Part shown: positions 26,952-36,300 of the stretch, piece after piece | How positions within the stretch are numbered: position 1 is the stretch's first letter | Layout of the letters: each line of letters begins with the position of its first letter | Assembly (NCBI GenBank): GCA_964604675.1 | Contig: CAZSAT010000018.1 | Coordinates: 1 to 64,000, forward strand | From: CAZSAT01 sp964604675 | GTDB lineage: Bacteria; Myxococcota_A; UBA796; CAJQPC01 | Direction: 5' to 3' | Length of the DNA stretch: 64,000 nt | The notes under the pieces: generated by a model | The model's database searches: none | Told to the model about the DNA's origin: nothing | The model's input: the letters and a program-made list of their open reading frames with translations, nothing else | Position numbers and translations under genes: made by a program

Positions 26952-28412
26952 ATGCTCCTGATGCTGTGGGCCGCGTCCTGCCAGCCGTCCGATGCCACGG
27001 CGGTCGCGGGTCCGGGTGCGCTCGACACGGCGGCGCCCCACTCGGACGGCGCAGACACCCGGCCGGACACGTCCGAGCCGATGCCGCCCAACCTCCTGGT
27101 GGTGTTGCTCGACGACGTCGGCGTCGACAAGATCGGCGCCTACGGCGTGCACGACCAGCCCGCCCCCACGCCCACGATCGACGCCCTCGCCGCCGAGGGC
27201 CTGCTCTTCGAGAACGCCTGGACCTACCCGGGCTGCACACCCTCGCGCGCCGCACTGCTCACCGGCCGGCACGCCACCCGCACCGGGCTCGGTCGTGTGC
27301 TCACCCCGGAGGTGGACGGTCACTGGTTGCTCGAGGACGAGGTGACCGTGGCCGAGGTGCTGCGCGCTGCACCACAACCCTACGCCACGGCCCTGGTGGG
27401 GAAGTGGCACCTCGTGGCGTGGCAGCACGACAGCCCGGCGGACCACCCCGGGCTCCAGGGCTTCGACGCGGTCCGCGGAACGCTCGGAAACCTCCACCAC
27501 GCCTACGACGCGGTCGCGGACGAGGAGCTCGACTACGACTACTGGCAGAAGAACGTGGACGGGAGCTTGAGCTTCACCACGAGCTACGTCACGACCGATC
27601 AGGCGGACGATGTGCTCGCGCTGAGCCAGGCGCTGCCCGAGCCCTGGTTCGTGCTCTCCGCGTTCTCCGCTCCGCACGAGCCGTTCCATGCGCCGCCCGC
27701 GGACCTGACCACGCTCACGGTGGCCGACGGCGACCCGCAGGCGGATCTCTACGCCGCCATGTTGGAGTCCGTCGACTCCGAGCTCGGGCGGGTGCTGGAC
27801 ACGATGGACGCCGGGGTGCGCGCTCGCACGCTGGTGGTGGTGATGGGAGACAACGGCTCCCCTCGGGAGACCGTGCTCGACCCGGCGCGGCCCGAACGCG
27901 CGAAGGAGTCGCTGTACGACGGGGGCGTGCACGTCCCGCTCATCGTGTCCGGACCGCTCCTCACGGAGCCCGGGCGACGAACGGACGCCCTGGTGCACGT
28001 GGTCGACGTGTTCAGCACCGTCGCCGAGCTGGCTGGGGTCGACGTCCAGGATCTGGTTCGCACGGAGGGCGACTTCGCCGGAGACGCGGTCACCATCGAC
28101 GGACGCTCGTGGGCCGGGCTCTTGTCGGATGCGGGCGCGGTGGGGCCGCGCGACCACCTGCACGTCGAGTCCTTCTCGCCGAACGCGGCCGGCACCCCGG
28201 CCGCCGGTGACGCCACCGTGAGGAGCCAGCGCTGGAAGCTCATCGAGCGCGCGGGTGCAGAGAGCGAGCTCTACCGCTACGACACGGCGGACTACGCGGA
28301 GGGCGAGGACCTCGCGTCCACCATCGACGGCGACGCGGAAGCTGCAGAGGCGTTCCAGGCGTTGACCAGCGAGCTGGAACGGTGGCGTGGGCAGCTGGCC
28401 TACGGACCCTGA
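26952..28412 (+). CDS. Formylglycine-type sulfatase lipoprotein
   Basis: This 486-residue protein has a short lipoprotein leader MLLMLWAASC (Cys10), a Ser/Thr/Asp linker, then a type I sulfatase domain. NLLVVLLDDVG binds the metal, CTPSRAALLTGR (from Cys95) is the canonical signature whose Cys is converted to formylglycine, and GKWHL, MGDNGS and YDGGVHVPLIVSGP are typical later motifs. It would hydrolyse sulfate esters outside the cytoplasm, for example on polysaccharides. The second sulfatase-superfamily gene starts immediately after its stop. The start could also be the ATG at 26961. Confidence 0.92.
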   Translation: MLLMLWAASCQPSDATAVAGPGALDTAAPHSDGADTRPDTSEPMPPNLLVVLLDDVGVDKIGAYGVHDQPAPTPTIDALAAEGLLFENAWTYPGCTPSRAALLTGRHATRTGLGRVLTPEVDGHWLLEDEVTVAEVLRAAPQPYATALVGKWHLVAWQHDSPADHPGLQGFDAVRGTLGNLHHAYDAVADEELDYDYWQKNVDGSLSFTTSYVTTDQADDVLALSQALPEPWFVLSAFSAPHEPFHAPPADLTTLTVADGDPQADLYAAMLESVDSELGRVLDTMDAGVRARTLVVVMGDNGSPRETVLDPARPERAKESLYDGGVHVPLIVSGPLLTEPGRRTDALVHVVDVFSTVAELAGVDVQDLVRTEGDFAGDAVTIDGRSWAGLLSDAGAVGPRDHLHVESFSPNAAGTPAAGDATVRSQRWKLIERAGAESELYRYDTADYAEGEDLASTIDGDAEAAEAFQALTSELERWRGQLAYGP

Positions 28413-29729
28413 GTGATCGCCCCGACACCGACCGGCTATGGTCGGTCGGTGCTGCTGTCGTTGATCATCTCGGGCTGCACCGGCGACGGTGGCGACTCCG
28501 CTCGCGGCGCTGCTGCGGACGCGCCGGACGTGCTGGTCATCGTGGTCGATACCCTCCGGTCCGATCGCATGAGCGCCTACGGGTACGAGCGCCAGACCAC
28601 CCCCAACCTCGAGGTGTTGGCGGCGTCGGGGGTGACGCTCGAGCACGTCTCGGCGGCCTACTGGACGCTGCCCTCGGTGGCGACGGTGATGACCTCGCTG
28701 TCGCCCTTCACCCACGACTGCTGCGAGGCCACCGACAGCGGCGCGGATCAGCCCGAGTACGCGCCCATGTCCACGGTGCCCGAGACCCTCGCCGAGGTGC
28801 TCCAGGCGGCCGGCTACCGGACCGAGCTGTTGTCCCGGTCCAACATCATCGCCGACGGGTTGAACTTCGACCAGGGCTTCGACCACTTCGACCGGGTCGA
28901 CGTGGCTGGCTCCACCAAGGCCGAGCTGTCGTCGCTGGACAGCGCCGAGATCCTCACCGACGAGGTGTTGATCCGCCTCGGCATCCCCAGCAACGCTCCC
29001 CGCCTCACCTGGGTCCACTACATGGATCCGCACACGCCCTACGAGGCTCCCGAGGGCTGGCTCGGCATGTGGTCCGACGCCTACGACTCGACCTTCGACG
29101 GCTCTCAATCGACCCTCAATGCGCTGGTCGGCGGCAAGCTCAGCTACACCGACGAAGACGTCGGGAAGCTGCTCGCCCTCTACGACGAGGAGATCGCCTA
29201 CTTCGACGACCAGGTCGGGCGGCTGCTCTCGGCCGTCGGGGACGACACCTACGTCGTGCTCGTCGGCGACCACGGCGAACAGTTCGGTGAGCACGATGGC
29301 TGGTACCACCGCCACCTCTGGCAGGAGAACCTGGGCACCCCGTTGATGTTCGCCGGTCCCGGCATCACGCCCCGAGGCCCTTCGGGCGCTGCCCGGACCA
29401 TCGACATCGCGCCGACCATCGCCGGGCTGCTCGGCGTCCCACCGTCCGAGAGCTGGCAGGGGACCGACCTGAGCGAGCTCCTCGCGTCGGACCAGCTCCC
29501 CGGCGTGTGGTCGCTCTCGGGTGGCACGGCGTCCTCGGCGCTCGTGAGCCCGGAAGGCTTGAAGATGATCAGCACGCGGCACGGTCAGGCGCTCTACGAC
29601 TTGACCAGCGACCCCTCGGAGTCGACCGACGTCGCGGCGGACCGGCCGGAGGACGTGGAGACGATGGACGAGAAGCTCGACGAGCTGGTCGAGGCGTACG
29701 AGTCCGTCGCCGAGGAGCTGGGCATCTGA
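28413..29729 (+). CDS. Sulfatase/alkaline-phosphatase superfamily lipoprotein lacking the FGly cysteine
   Basis: This 438-residue protein has VLLSLIISGC as lipoprotein leader (Cys22 from this start). Metal-binding motifs are visible: DVLVIVVDTLRSDRMS, VHYMDPHTPYEAP and VGDHGEQFGEH. The signature region reads YWTLPSVATVMTSL, so a Thr stands where the sulfatase Cys would be. Thr is the nucleophile in phosphotransferases such as LtaS and EptA of the same superfamily, so a phosphotransferase or phosphodiesterase is as likely as a sulfatase. The GTG at 28413 abuts the preceding TGA; a GTG at 28449 would give the very short leader common in this window and is a good alternative. Confidence 0.85.
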   Translation: MIAPTPTGYGRSVLLSLIISGCTGDGGDSARGAAADAPDVLVIVVDTLRSDRMSAYGYERQTTPNLEVLAASGVTLEHVSAAYWTLPSVATVMTSLSPFTHDCCEATDSGADQPEYAPMSTVPETLAEVLQAAGYRTELLSRSNIIADGLNFDQGFDHFDRVDVAGSTKAELSSLDSAEILTDEVLIRLGIPSNAPRLTWVHYMDPHTPYEAPEGWLGMWSDAYDSTFDGSQSTLNALVGGKLSYTDEDVGKLLALYDEEIAYFDDQVGRLLSAVGDDTYVVLVGDHGEQFGEHDGWYHRHLWQENLGTPLMFAGPGITPRGPSGAARTIDIAPTIAGLLGVPPSESWQGTDLSELLASDQLPGVWSLSGGTASSALVSPEGLKMISTRHGQALYDLTSDPSESTDVAADRPEDVETMDEKLDELVEAYESVAEELGI

Positions 29730-30832
29730 GCCCGTGGGGCCTGCTGGTCCAGGCGGTGGTCGGCTGTGCGCAGCTTCCGTGCGACGAAGGCACCGCCAAG
29801 GACGGCTGGGCCTTCGGAGAGGAGGTCACCACGCTCTCCCTCGAGGTGAGCGAGCACGCGTTGGGCACGCTGCCTGAGGAGGCCCGCGAGGAGTCGGTCG
29901 AGGTCGCCGCCACCCTCGAGCTTCACGGCGAGCGGCATGAAGTCGGCCTTCGCTTGAAGGGGCAGGGGAGCTTCCGGTCCCTGGACGGGAAGGCCGCCTT
30001 CAAGATCGACGGAGGCTCGGCGGGCGCCCTCGGAGGCCTGCGCCGCCTGACCTTGAACAACCTGGTGCAGGACCCCTCCGGGCTCTCGGAGGCGCTCGCG
30101 TACCGGCTCTACGCTGCCGCGGGGGTGCCCGCCCCCCGGTCCGGCTTCGCGTGTGTGTCGGTCAACGGAACCCCGTATGGGCTCCACAGCGTCGTCGAGA
30201 CGATGGACGAGGAGCTGTTGGAGCGGCTGTTCGACGACGGCTCCGGCACCCTGTGGGAGGGCCTGACGGGCGGGGATCTGACCGAGACGGGCCAGCACTA
30301 CGTGGAGGTCGAGGAGGCGGGCCAGGGCGATCCGGCGGTCCGACTCCAGGAGCTGGTCTCGGTCCTCGGCGAGGACTTTGCAGGCACCCTCGACAGCCAC
30401 TTCGTGCGGGAGGAGCTGCTGGCGCTCTTCGCCGTGGACGTGGTGACCGGCAACCACGACGCCTACACGACCCGAGCCAACAACTGGCACCTCTACCACC
30501 AGCCCACCTCGGACACCTGGCACCTGCTCCCGTGGGGCACCGATCAGGGCTTCGTTCGCGTGCTCGACCCGCAGGACCCGGCCGCGACGGTCGACAGTGC
30601 CCAGGCTGGGCGGCTGTGGCGGGGCTGTTGGGACGACCCGGCGTGCGCAGACGACTACCTGGAGGCGGTCACGGCGGTCGAGGACCTGGTGGCGTCGGAA
30701 GGGCTGGCGGAGGTTGCGGACGCCTGGACCGATCGCCTGGCCGGCAGCTGGTCGGCCGGCGACTTCGAGGAACACGGCGGCTTCGAGGTGCGCCGAGCAC
30801 GCCGAGACGTGCAGCGGTACCTGGGTCCTTAG
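29726..30832 (+). CDS. CotH-kinase-like lipoprotein, probable CTG start
   Basis: This 368-residue protein has family features of CotH spore-coat kinase-like proteins: GLRLKGQGSFR and KAAFKI, LTLNNLVQDPSGLSEALAY, GVPAPRSGFACVSVNGTPYG, VTGNHDAYTTRANNWHLY and LLPWGTDQG. CotH phosphorylates proteins with an atypical kinase fold; bacterial relatives outside spores are common and poorly studied. The frame has no ATG, GTG or TTG that leaves a leader; CTG at 29726 overlaps the preceding TGA as CTGA, has GAGGAG 8 nt upstream and gives the leader LSPWGLLVQAVVGC with a proper lipobox. A GTG at 29756 would cut into the lipobox. Confidence 0.8.
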   Translation: MSPWGLLVQAVVGCAQLPCDEGTAKDGWAFGEEVTTLSLEVSEHALGTLPEEAREESVEVAATLELHGERHEVGLRLKGQGSFRSLDGKAAFKIDGGSAGALGGLRRLTLNNLVQDPSGLSEALAYRLYAAAGVPAPRSGFACVSVNGTPYGLHSVVETMDEELLERLFDDGSGTLWEGLTGGDLTETGQHYVEVEEAGQGDPAVRLQELVSVLGEDFAGTLDSHFVREELLALFAVDVVTGNHDAYTTRANNWHLYHQPTSDTWHLLPWGTDQGFVRVLDPQDPAATVDSAQAGRLWRGCWDDPACADDYLEAVTAVEDLVASEGLAEVADAWTDRLAGSWSAGDFEEHGGFEVRRARRDVQRYLGP

Positions 30833-30850
30833 GTGCCGTTAAGAGCGCCC

Positions 30851-32092
30851 ATGCGCGTCGTCGTCACGGGCCTCGGGGCCGTCTCCTCCATCGGTCTCGG
30901 CGCCGAGGCGTTCTGGTCGGCCGCCATGACGGGGCGCTCGGGCGTGACGGCGCTGGAACCCCTGGGTGGGTTCCCGCTCGAGGCGTACCGCTGCCGCATC
31001 GCCGGCCAGGTGCACGGCTTCGACCCCGCGGCACACCTGCACCCCGGCGTGGCCAGGAAGGTCGACCGCTACGCACAGTTCGCGCTGGTGGCGTCTGCGC
31101 AGGCCATCGACGACGCGGGGCTGGACGTGGCGGCGACGGCGGAGCGCGTGGGCGTGTACGCCGGCGCGGGCATGGGCGGCATGATCTTCGGCGAGCGGGC
31201 CTACGACAAGCTCCATGCCGACCAGCGGCCCGACCGGGTCCACCCGCGCTTCGTGCCGGCCATCACGTTGAACTCCGCGGCCGGCATCGTCGGCATCACC
31301 ACGGGGGCACGGGGTCCGAACATCACCGTGTCCACCGCCTGCTCCTCCAGCGCCCACGCCCTGGGCCAGGCGCTGCTCGCCCTGCGCGGTGGGCTGGCGG
31401 ATGCGGTCGTCGTCGTCGGTGCCGAGGCCAGCATCACGCCGCTGGTGTTTGCCGGGTTCTGCTCGTTGCGCACGATGTCGTCGTCGTTCGAGCACGCACC
31501 CGAGGAAGCGTCGAGGCCCTTCGACGTCGACCGGGACGGCTTCGTGATGGGCGAGGGCGCGGCGGCCTTGATCCTGGAGACCGAAGCGCACGCGTCGGCG
31601 CGAGGTGCCGCCCCGCGGGCAGAGCTCGCTGGTTACGCCGCCACCGGCGAGGCGCACCACATGGTCATCCCGAAGCCCGACGGGCTCGGCATGGCTCGGA
31701 CCATGCGCCTCGCGCTCGCCCACGCCGGGGTCGCAACCGACGCGGTGGGCTACGTGAACGCGCACGCGACGTCCACGCCGGCCGGCGACGCGGTCGAGGC
31801 TCGTGCGATCCGGGAGGTGTTCGGCTCCCGGGCCGACGAGGTGCTGGTCAGCGCGACCAAGGCGCTCATCGGCCACACCCTCGGCGCGGCGGGGGCCTTC
31901 GGCGCGTTGGCCTGTGTGCGCACCCTGCAGACCGGCGATGTCCACCCCACCGTGAACCTCACCGATCCCGGCGACTGCGCGCTGGGGGGGCTCTCGGCTC
32001 GCGCCCAGCGCGGGGAGGTCGACGTCGCCGTGCTCAACGCCTTCGGGTTCGGCAGCAACAACGCGTCGCTGGTCTTCCGAAGAGCGCGATAG
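30851..32092 (+). CDS. Beta-ketoacyl-ACP synthase II (KAS II, FabF-like)
   Basis: This 413-residue thiolase-fold condensing enzyme has the complete Cys-His-His triad: Cys164 in VSTACSSS, His305 in NAHATSTPAGD and His342 in ATKALIGHTLGAAG (with Lys337). The end NAFGFGSNNASLVF is typical of FabF. It elongates acyl-ACP with malonyl-ACP. It heads a unit with an ACP gene and lpxD, so its product may be a dedicated acyl chain for lipid A. The ATG at 30851 is chosen because RVVVTGLGAVSSIG begins right after it. Confidence 0.93.
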   Translation: MRVVVTGLGAVSSIGLGAEAFWSAAMTGRSGVTALEPLGGFPLEAYRCRIAGQVHGFDPAAHLHPGVARKVDRYAQFALVASAQAIDDAGLDVAATAERVGVYAGAGMGGMIFGERAYDKLHADQRPDRVHPRFVPAITLNSAAGIVGITTGARGPNITVSTACSSSAHALGQALLALRGGLADAVVVVGAEASITPLVFAGFCSLRTMSSSFEHAPEEASRPFDVDRDGFVMGEGAAALILETEAHASARGAAPRAELAGYAATGEAHHMVIPKPDGLGMARTMRLALAHAGVATDAVGYVNAHATSTPAGDAVEARAIREVFGSRADEVLVSATKALIGHTLGAAGAFGALACVRTLQTGDVHPTVNLTDPGDCALGGLSARAQRGEVDVAVLNAFGFGSNNASLVFRRAR

Positions 32093-32101
32093 AGGTCTTC
32101 G

Positions 32102-32332
32102 ATGGACCCAAGACAGCAGGTCACGACCGTGCTGGGCCGTCTGCTCGGCCTGGACCCCGCGAGCCTCCAGCTCGAGCAGAGGCTCCGCGAGGACCTCGGT
32201 GTGGACTCGGTGCTGGCCATCGAGCTGGTGTACGAGCTCGAGGAGGTGTACGACCGCACCATCCCGGACGACGAGATCGCCGCGCTGGAGACCGTGCAGG
32301 ACGTGGTCGCCTACGTGGGAGCCCTGGCGTGA
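32102..32332 (+). CDS. Acyl carrier protein
   Basis: This 76-residue protein is a stand-alone ACP. The phosphopantetheine attachment motif reads LGVDSVLAIELVYELEE, with Ser36 as modified residue; most fatty acid synthesis ACPs have DSL, so DSV marks a divergent, specialised carrier. It lies 9 bp after the KAS gene and its TGA overlaps the GTG of lpxD. The arrangement suggests it carries the acyl group passed from the KAS to LpxD. Confidence 0.92.
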   Translation: MDPRQQVTTVLGRLLGLDPASLQLEQRLREDLGVDSVLAIELVYELEEVYDRTIPDDEIAALETVQDVVAYVGALA

Positions 32333-33354
32333 CGGCGACGGAGCTCGCGGCGCTGGTGGGCGGCGAGGTCGTCGGCGACGGCGAGGTGGCTGTGGGCGGC
32401 GTGGCCGACCTCGCGAGCGCCGGCCCCACCGACCTGTCCTTCGTGAGCGACGAGAGCTGGGTGGTCGCAGCGAAGCAGAGCGCGGCCGGCGTGCTCGTGG
32501 TGCCCCGTGAGCTGGAGCTTCGGTGCACGCAGATCGTGGTCGATCAGCCACGGCTGCGCTTCGCCGAGCTCGCTGCACGCCTGGTGGTCCCGAGCGGGCC
32601 GTCCGGCGTCTCGGAGCAGGTGGTGTTCGGCGAGCAGGTGGTGTTGGGGACCGACGTCGCCATCGGTGCGTGGGTCAGCCTCGGCGACCGCGTGCGCCTC
32701 GGGGACCGTGTTGTCGTCCACCCTGGGGTCGTGATCGGCGACGACTGTGAGGTCGGCGACGACTCGGTGTTGCACGCCCGGGTCTCGGTGAGGGCCGGCA
32801 CGCGCATCGGTCAGCGCGTCGTCGTGCACGACGGCACCGTGCTCGGAGCCGACGGCTTCGGGTACGAGGCCGGCCCGGCGGGGTTGGTGAAGGTGCCGCA
32901 GCTCGGGCGTGTCGAGATCGAGGACGACGTGGAGATCGGCGCGAACGTGTGCATCGACCGCGCCACCTTCGGCGTGACCGTGGTGGGCCGGGGCAGCAAG
33001 ATCGACAACCTCGTCCAGATCGCGCACAACGTGACCATCGGTCAACACAGCGTGGTCGTCGCGCAGGTCGGGCTCTCCGGCAGCGTGTCGATCGGAGACC
33101 AGGTGGTGATCGGTGGACAGGTCGGCTTTGCCGATCACGTCAAGGTCGGCGACGGTGCGCGCATCGCTGCGCGGGCCGGCGTGATCCGCGACGTTGCCGC
33201 GGGGGCGGTGGTCTCGGGCGCCCCCGCTGTCCCACACGCACGGGCGGTCCGCATCCACGCTGTGTCCGCCAGGTTGCCCGAGCTGCGGGAGCGGGTCCGG
33301 GCGCTCGAGCGCCGGCTCCGGGCGCTCGAAGCAGCGGATCCGAACGGGATCTAG
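32329..33354 (+). CDS. lpxD: UDP-3-O-acylglucosamine N-acyltransferase LpxD
   Basis: This 341-residue protein is LpxD, which transfers a 3-hydroxyacyl chain from ACP to UDP-3-O-acylglucosamine in lipid A synthesis. It has the N-terminal uridine-binding domain (VGGVADLASAGPTDLSFV), a left-handed beta-helix of hexapeptide repeats, DGFGYE, DRATFGVT and the catalytic histidine in NLVQIAHNVTIG (His233). The C-terminus is a basic helix. The GTG start overlaps the ACP stop as GTGA, indicating coupling. Other lpx genes are not in the window. Presence of LpxD implies an LPS outer membrane. The end overlaps the convergent kinase gene by 4 bp. Confidence 0.95.
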   Translation: MTATELAALVGGEVVGDGEVAVGGVADLASAGPTDLSFVSDESWVVAAKQSAAGVLVVPRELELRCTQIVVDQPRLRFAELAARLVVPSGPSGVSEQVVFGEQVVLGTDVAIGAWVSLGDRVRLGDRVVVHPGVVIGDDCEVGDDSVLHARVSVRAGTRIGQRVVVHDGTVLGADGFGYEAGPAGLVKVPQLGRVEIEDDVEIGANVCIDRATFGVTVVGRGSKIDNLVQIAHNVTIGQHSVVVAQVGLSGSVSIGDQVVIGGQVGFADHVKVGDGARIAARAGVIRDVAAGAVVSGAPAVPHARAVRIHAVSARLPELRERVRALERRLRALEAADPNGI

Positions 33355-36300
33355 ATCAGGCGCTTCCTGTGATCGTCGGCGAAAGCGCGCGCCTCGTCGG
33401 CGTCGGAACCGGTCAAGGCCTCTGCCGCAAGCTCGGCGAGCTGCACGAGGTCGTTGCTCGCCGCGCCGACCGCGAGGTGGGTGGCATAGATGCCGCGCAC
33501 GACGGGCCAGGCATGCCGGTCGCCGGCCCTCACCCGCGCCACGCCGTCGGCCGCATCGACAAAGGGGACGAGCCACGCCGGCCCGGACAGCTGGATGCGC
33601 TCGCGAGCCAGGCTGAAGGCTCGTGTGGCCCCGGGCTGATCCTGTTGGAGCCTGCACATGCCCAGGTTGTAGGCGGGCAGTGCGCCGCTTCGCAGGTGGT
33701 GTTTCTCGCAGAGCGCGAGCGCGGCTTCGTAGGTCTCCGCGGCTTCTTCGTAGCGGCTCCGGTCCCGGTACACCTCGCCTAGCTGGTCGAGCACCGTCAC
33801 CGAGAGCTCGGTGAGGCCGACGCGTGCCAGCGCCGTCAGCGCTTCGTTCACCAGGCGTCGCACCTCGGCCACGCTGTGGGTCTCGGCGACGGTGCTCGCG
33901 GCCATCACGCGCATGTAGGCCGCGAGCGCAGGCTGGCCGTCGTGCTCGAGCCACTCGGCCTGTCGGTGCGCCAGGTCGGCGGCCTCGTGGCGGTGCCCGG
34001 TGCGCACCATCACGTCCTGGCCGAGCACCGCCAGGCGTCGCCAGGCGGGGGAGCCCATCGGCGTCTCCGAGAGGGTCTTCATCGCGTCCCGCGCGAGCTG
34101 CGCGCAGAGCAACGGGTTCTCGGCGGACAGTGCCCAGCGAAGGTGCAGGTCGGTGAGGTGCCACGCGTCGGTCCATTGCGCCACGGTGAGCTGCTGGAGC
34201 AGGCGGGCGGTGCGCGCGACCACCTCCCGGGCCTCGTCCGGACGGCCGAGCACGCCGAGCAGCGTCCACCGGAGCACCGGCTCGTCGGCGCGCTCGGAGG
34301 CCACCTGGGGCAGCTCGGCCAGGTCGAGGCACGTCCCCATCTGTTCGGCGTGCTCGAGGGCGCCGTGGAACCGACCGCGTCGGTAGGCCATCCATGCGGC
34401 GCGGCGGTAGGCCTCGGCCGCAGCCACGTGATCACCGGCCGCATGGAGGTGGCGGGCCTCCCGATCGGCCGCGCGGTCCTGGCGCACCAGCCGGACCGCG
34501 GTCGCCGCAGCTCGGTGCAGGGCCGGGAGGTCGTCGCCTTCCAACAGGCTCTCGCGGAGCAGGCGATGGCTCCAGCCGAGCTGCCGCTTGCGCACCCAGA
34601 TCAGGCCGGAGCGCGCCAGCGCGTCCAGGCTGTGGCGCATGTCGCTCGGTGCGATCCCGAGGTAACGGCATGCGGCCGCGAGCTCGTCGGGGTCGGCGGC
34701 GACGCCGAGGACCGCGAGCAGCCCCGGGAGGCGTGGGTCGCCTCGTGGACCCATGGCCGCCTGCAGCCGCCCGAGCCAGATGGCGCGGAGCCCGCCGGGC
34801 AGGGTGGGCGTGCCGACCAGGCGGAACCCGTCGGGGCCGGGCTCCACGAGGTCGCGATCCACCCAGTCCTTCACCAGCTCCACGACGTAGAAGGGGTGCC
34901 CCTCGGCCGTGGCCCTCAAGGTCTCCGCGAGCTCGGGTGACATCGGGAGCAGGCGCTGGGCCATCGCCGTGGCTTCGTCGGCGCTCAGGGCGGGCAGGTC
35001 CACCTCCAAGGCGTCGATCTCGACGCGGGCGGAAGGCGTTGCCGTCAGGATGAGGAGGCCCCGGTCGCCCGAGCGCGTCCAGGCCGCTGCGAAGTCCTGG
35101 CTCGAGGCGCTCGTGTGCACATCGTCCAGCACCACCACGGGCAGCCGGTCGCCGGCGAGGCAGCACAGGGTCTGTCGGATGATCTCGAAGAGCCGCTCCT
35201 CCGCCTGCGGCGCATCACCGCGCTGTCGCCTCAACAGGGCGAGCAGGGGAAGGACCAGCCGGCGAGCGAGCTGCTGCCGTTCCACGAGCCGGTCGAGTCG
35301 TTGGAGGGTCTGCTCCCGATCGAGATCGGTCGTGCCGAGCACGGCCTCGACCATGGGGGTGAGCCCGTCGAAGGGACCGGGCTGCCGTGCGTGGGTCGCA
35401 ACGAAGCGGTGGGCGAGGCCCAGCTCGTCGGCCCGCCGAGCGACGCCGATCGCCAGCCGTGACCGGCCGCTGCCCCGAGCTCCGCTCACCAACACGGCCT
35501 GGCTCGAGCCCTTGTCGACGACGGTGGTCAGGGCGTCCCACAGCGCGTCGCGTTCGCGCTCACGGCCCACGAACGGCGCCTTCCGCAGGCCGAGCAGGCG
35601 CAACCCGGTGTCGGCGAGACCGGGCGGTCGAAGCGGCGTCTCACGACGCCAATCGGGCATCAGGATGCCGAGGCCGTCGCCGTCGCCGAGCAGGGCCGCA
35701 GCGGCCTCCGCGGCACGGGCATAGCGGCGCGACGGGTCCTTCTCGAGCAGCTTCCTGAGCCACGCCTCCACACCGTCGGGCACTTGCGTCGCCGGCGTGA
35801 AGTCCGGCAAGGGGCGGGCCACCTGCTTCACCATGATCGGCACGCCGTCGCCCGACCGGAAGGGCACCTTGCCGGTGCAGAGGCGCCACGCGATGATCCC
35901 GAGGGCGTAGAGGTCGGTGTGCGGGCCGATGTCGGCCTGGACCATCTCGATCTGTTCGGGCGCCATGTAGGCGGGCGTGCCGTAGGTCGCGTCCTTGTCG
36001 GTGCGTCCCGGCATCCACGCGATTCCGAAGTCTGCGAGCTTCAGCCCCCAGGGCGCCGAGCGGCTGCGATCGAGCAGCACGTTCCTGGGCTTGAGGTCGC
36101 GGTGCACGATGTCGTGGGCGTGGGCATGGCCGAGCGCGTCGAGCAGCGCGAGCAGGCAAGCGCGTATCGCCAGCCAGCCGGCGTCGGGCCGGAGATCGTG
36201 CAGGGACCGGCCCTCGACCAGCTCCATCGCGATCCAGGGCAGGCCAGGTGTGAGGCCGGTGCCCGCATCGTCGAAGTCGCTGGCGAGCGTGCCGTAGTCG

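Noticed and set aside
26937..29582. An 881-codon minus-strand frame opposite the two sulfatase genes.
   Set aside because: Antisense to strong sulfatase motifs, with compositionally biased translation.
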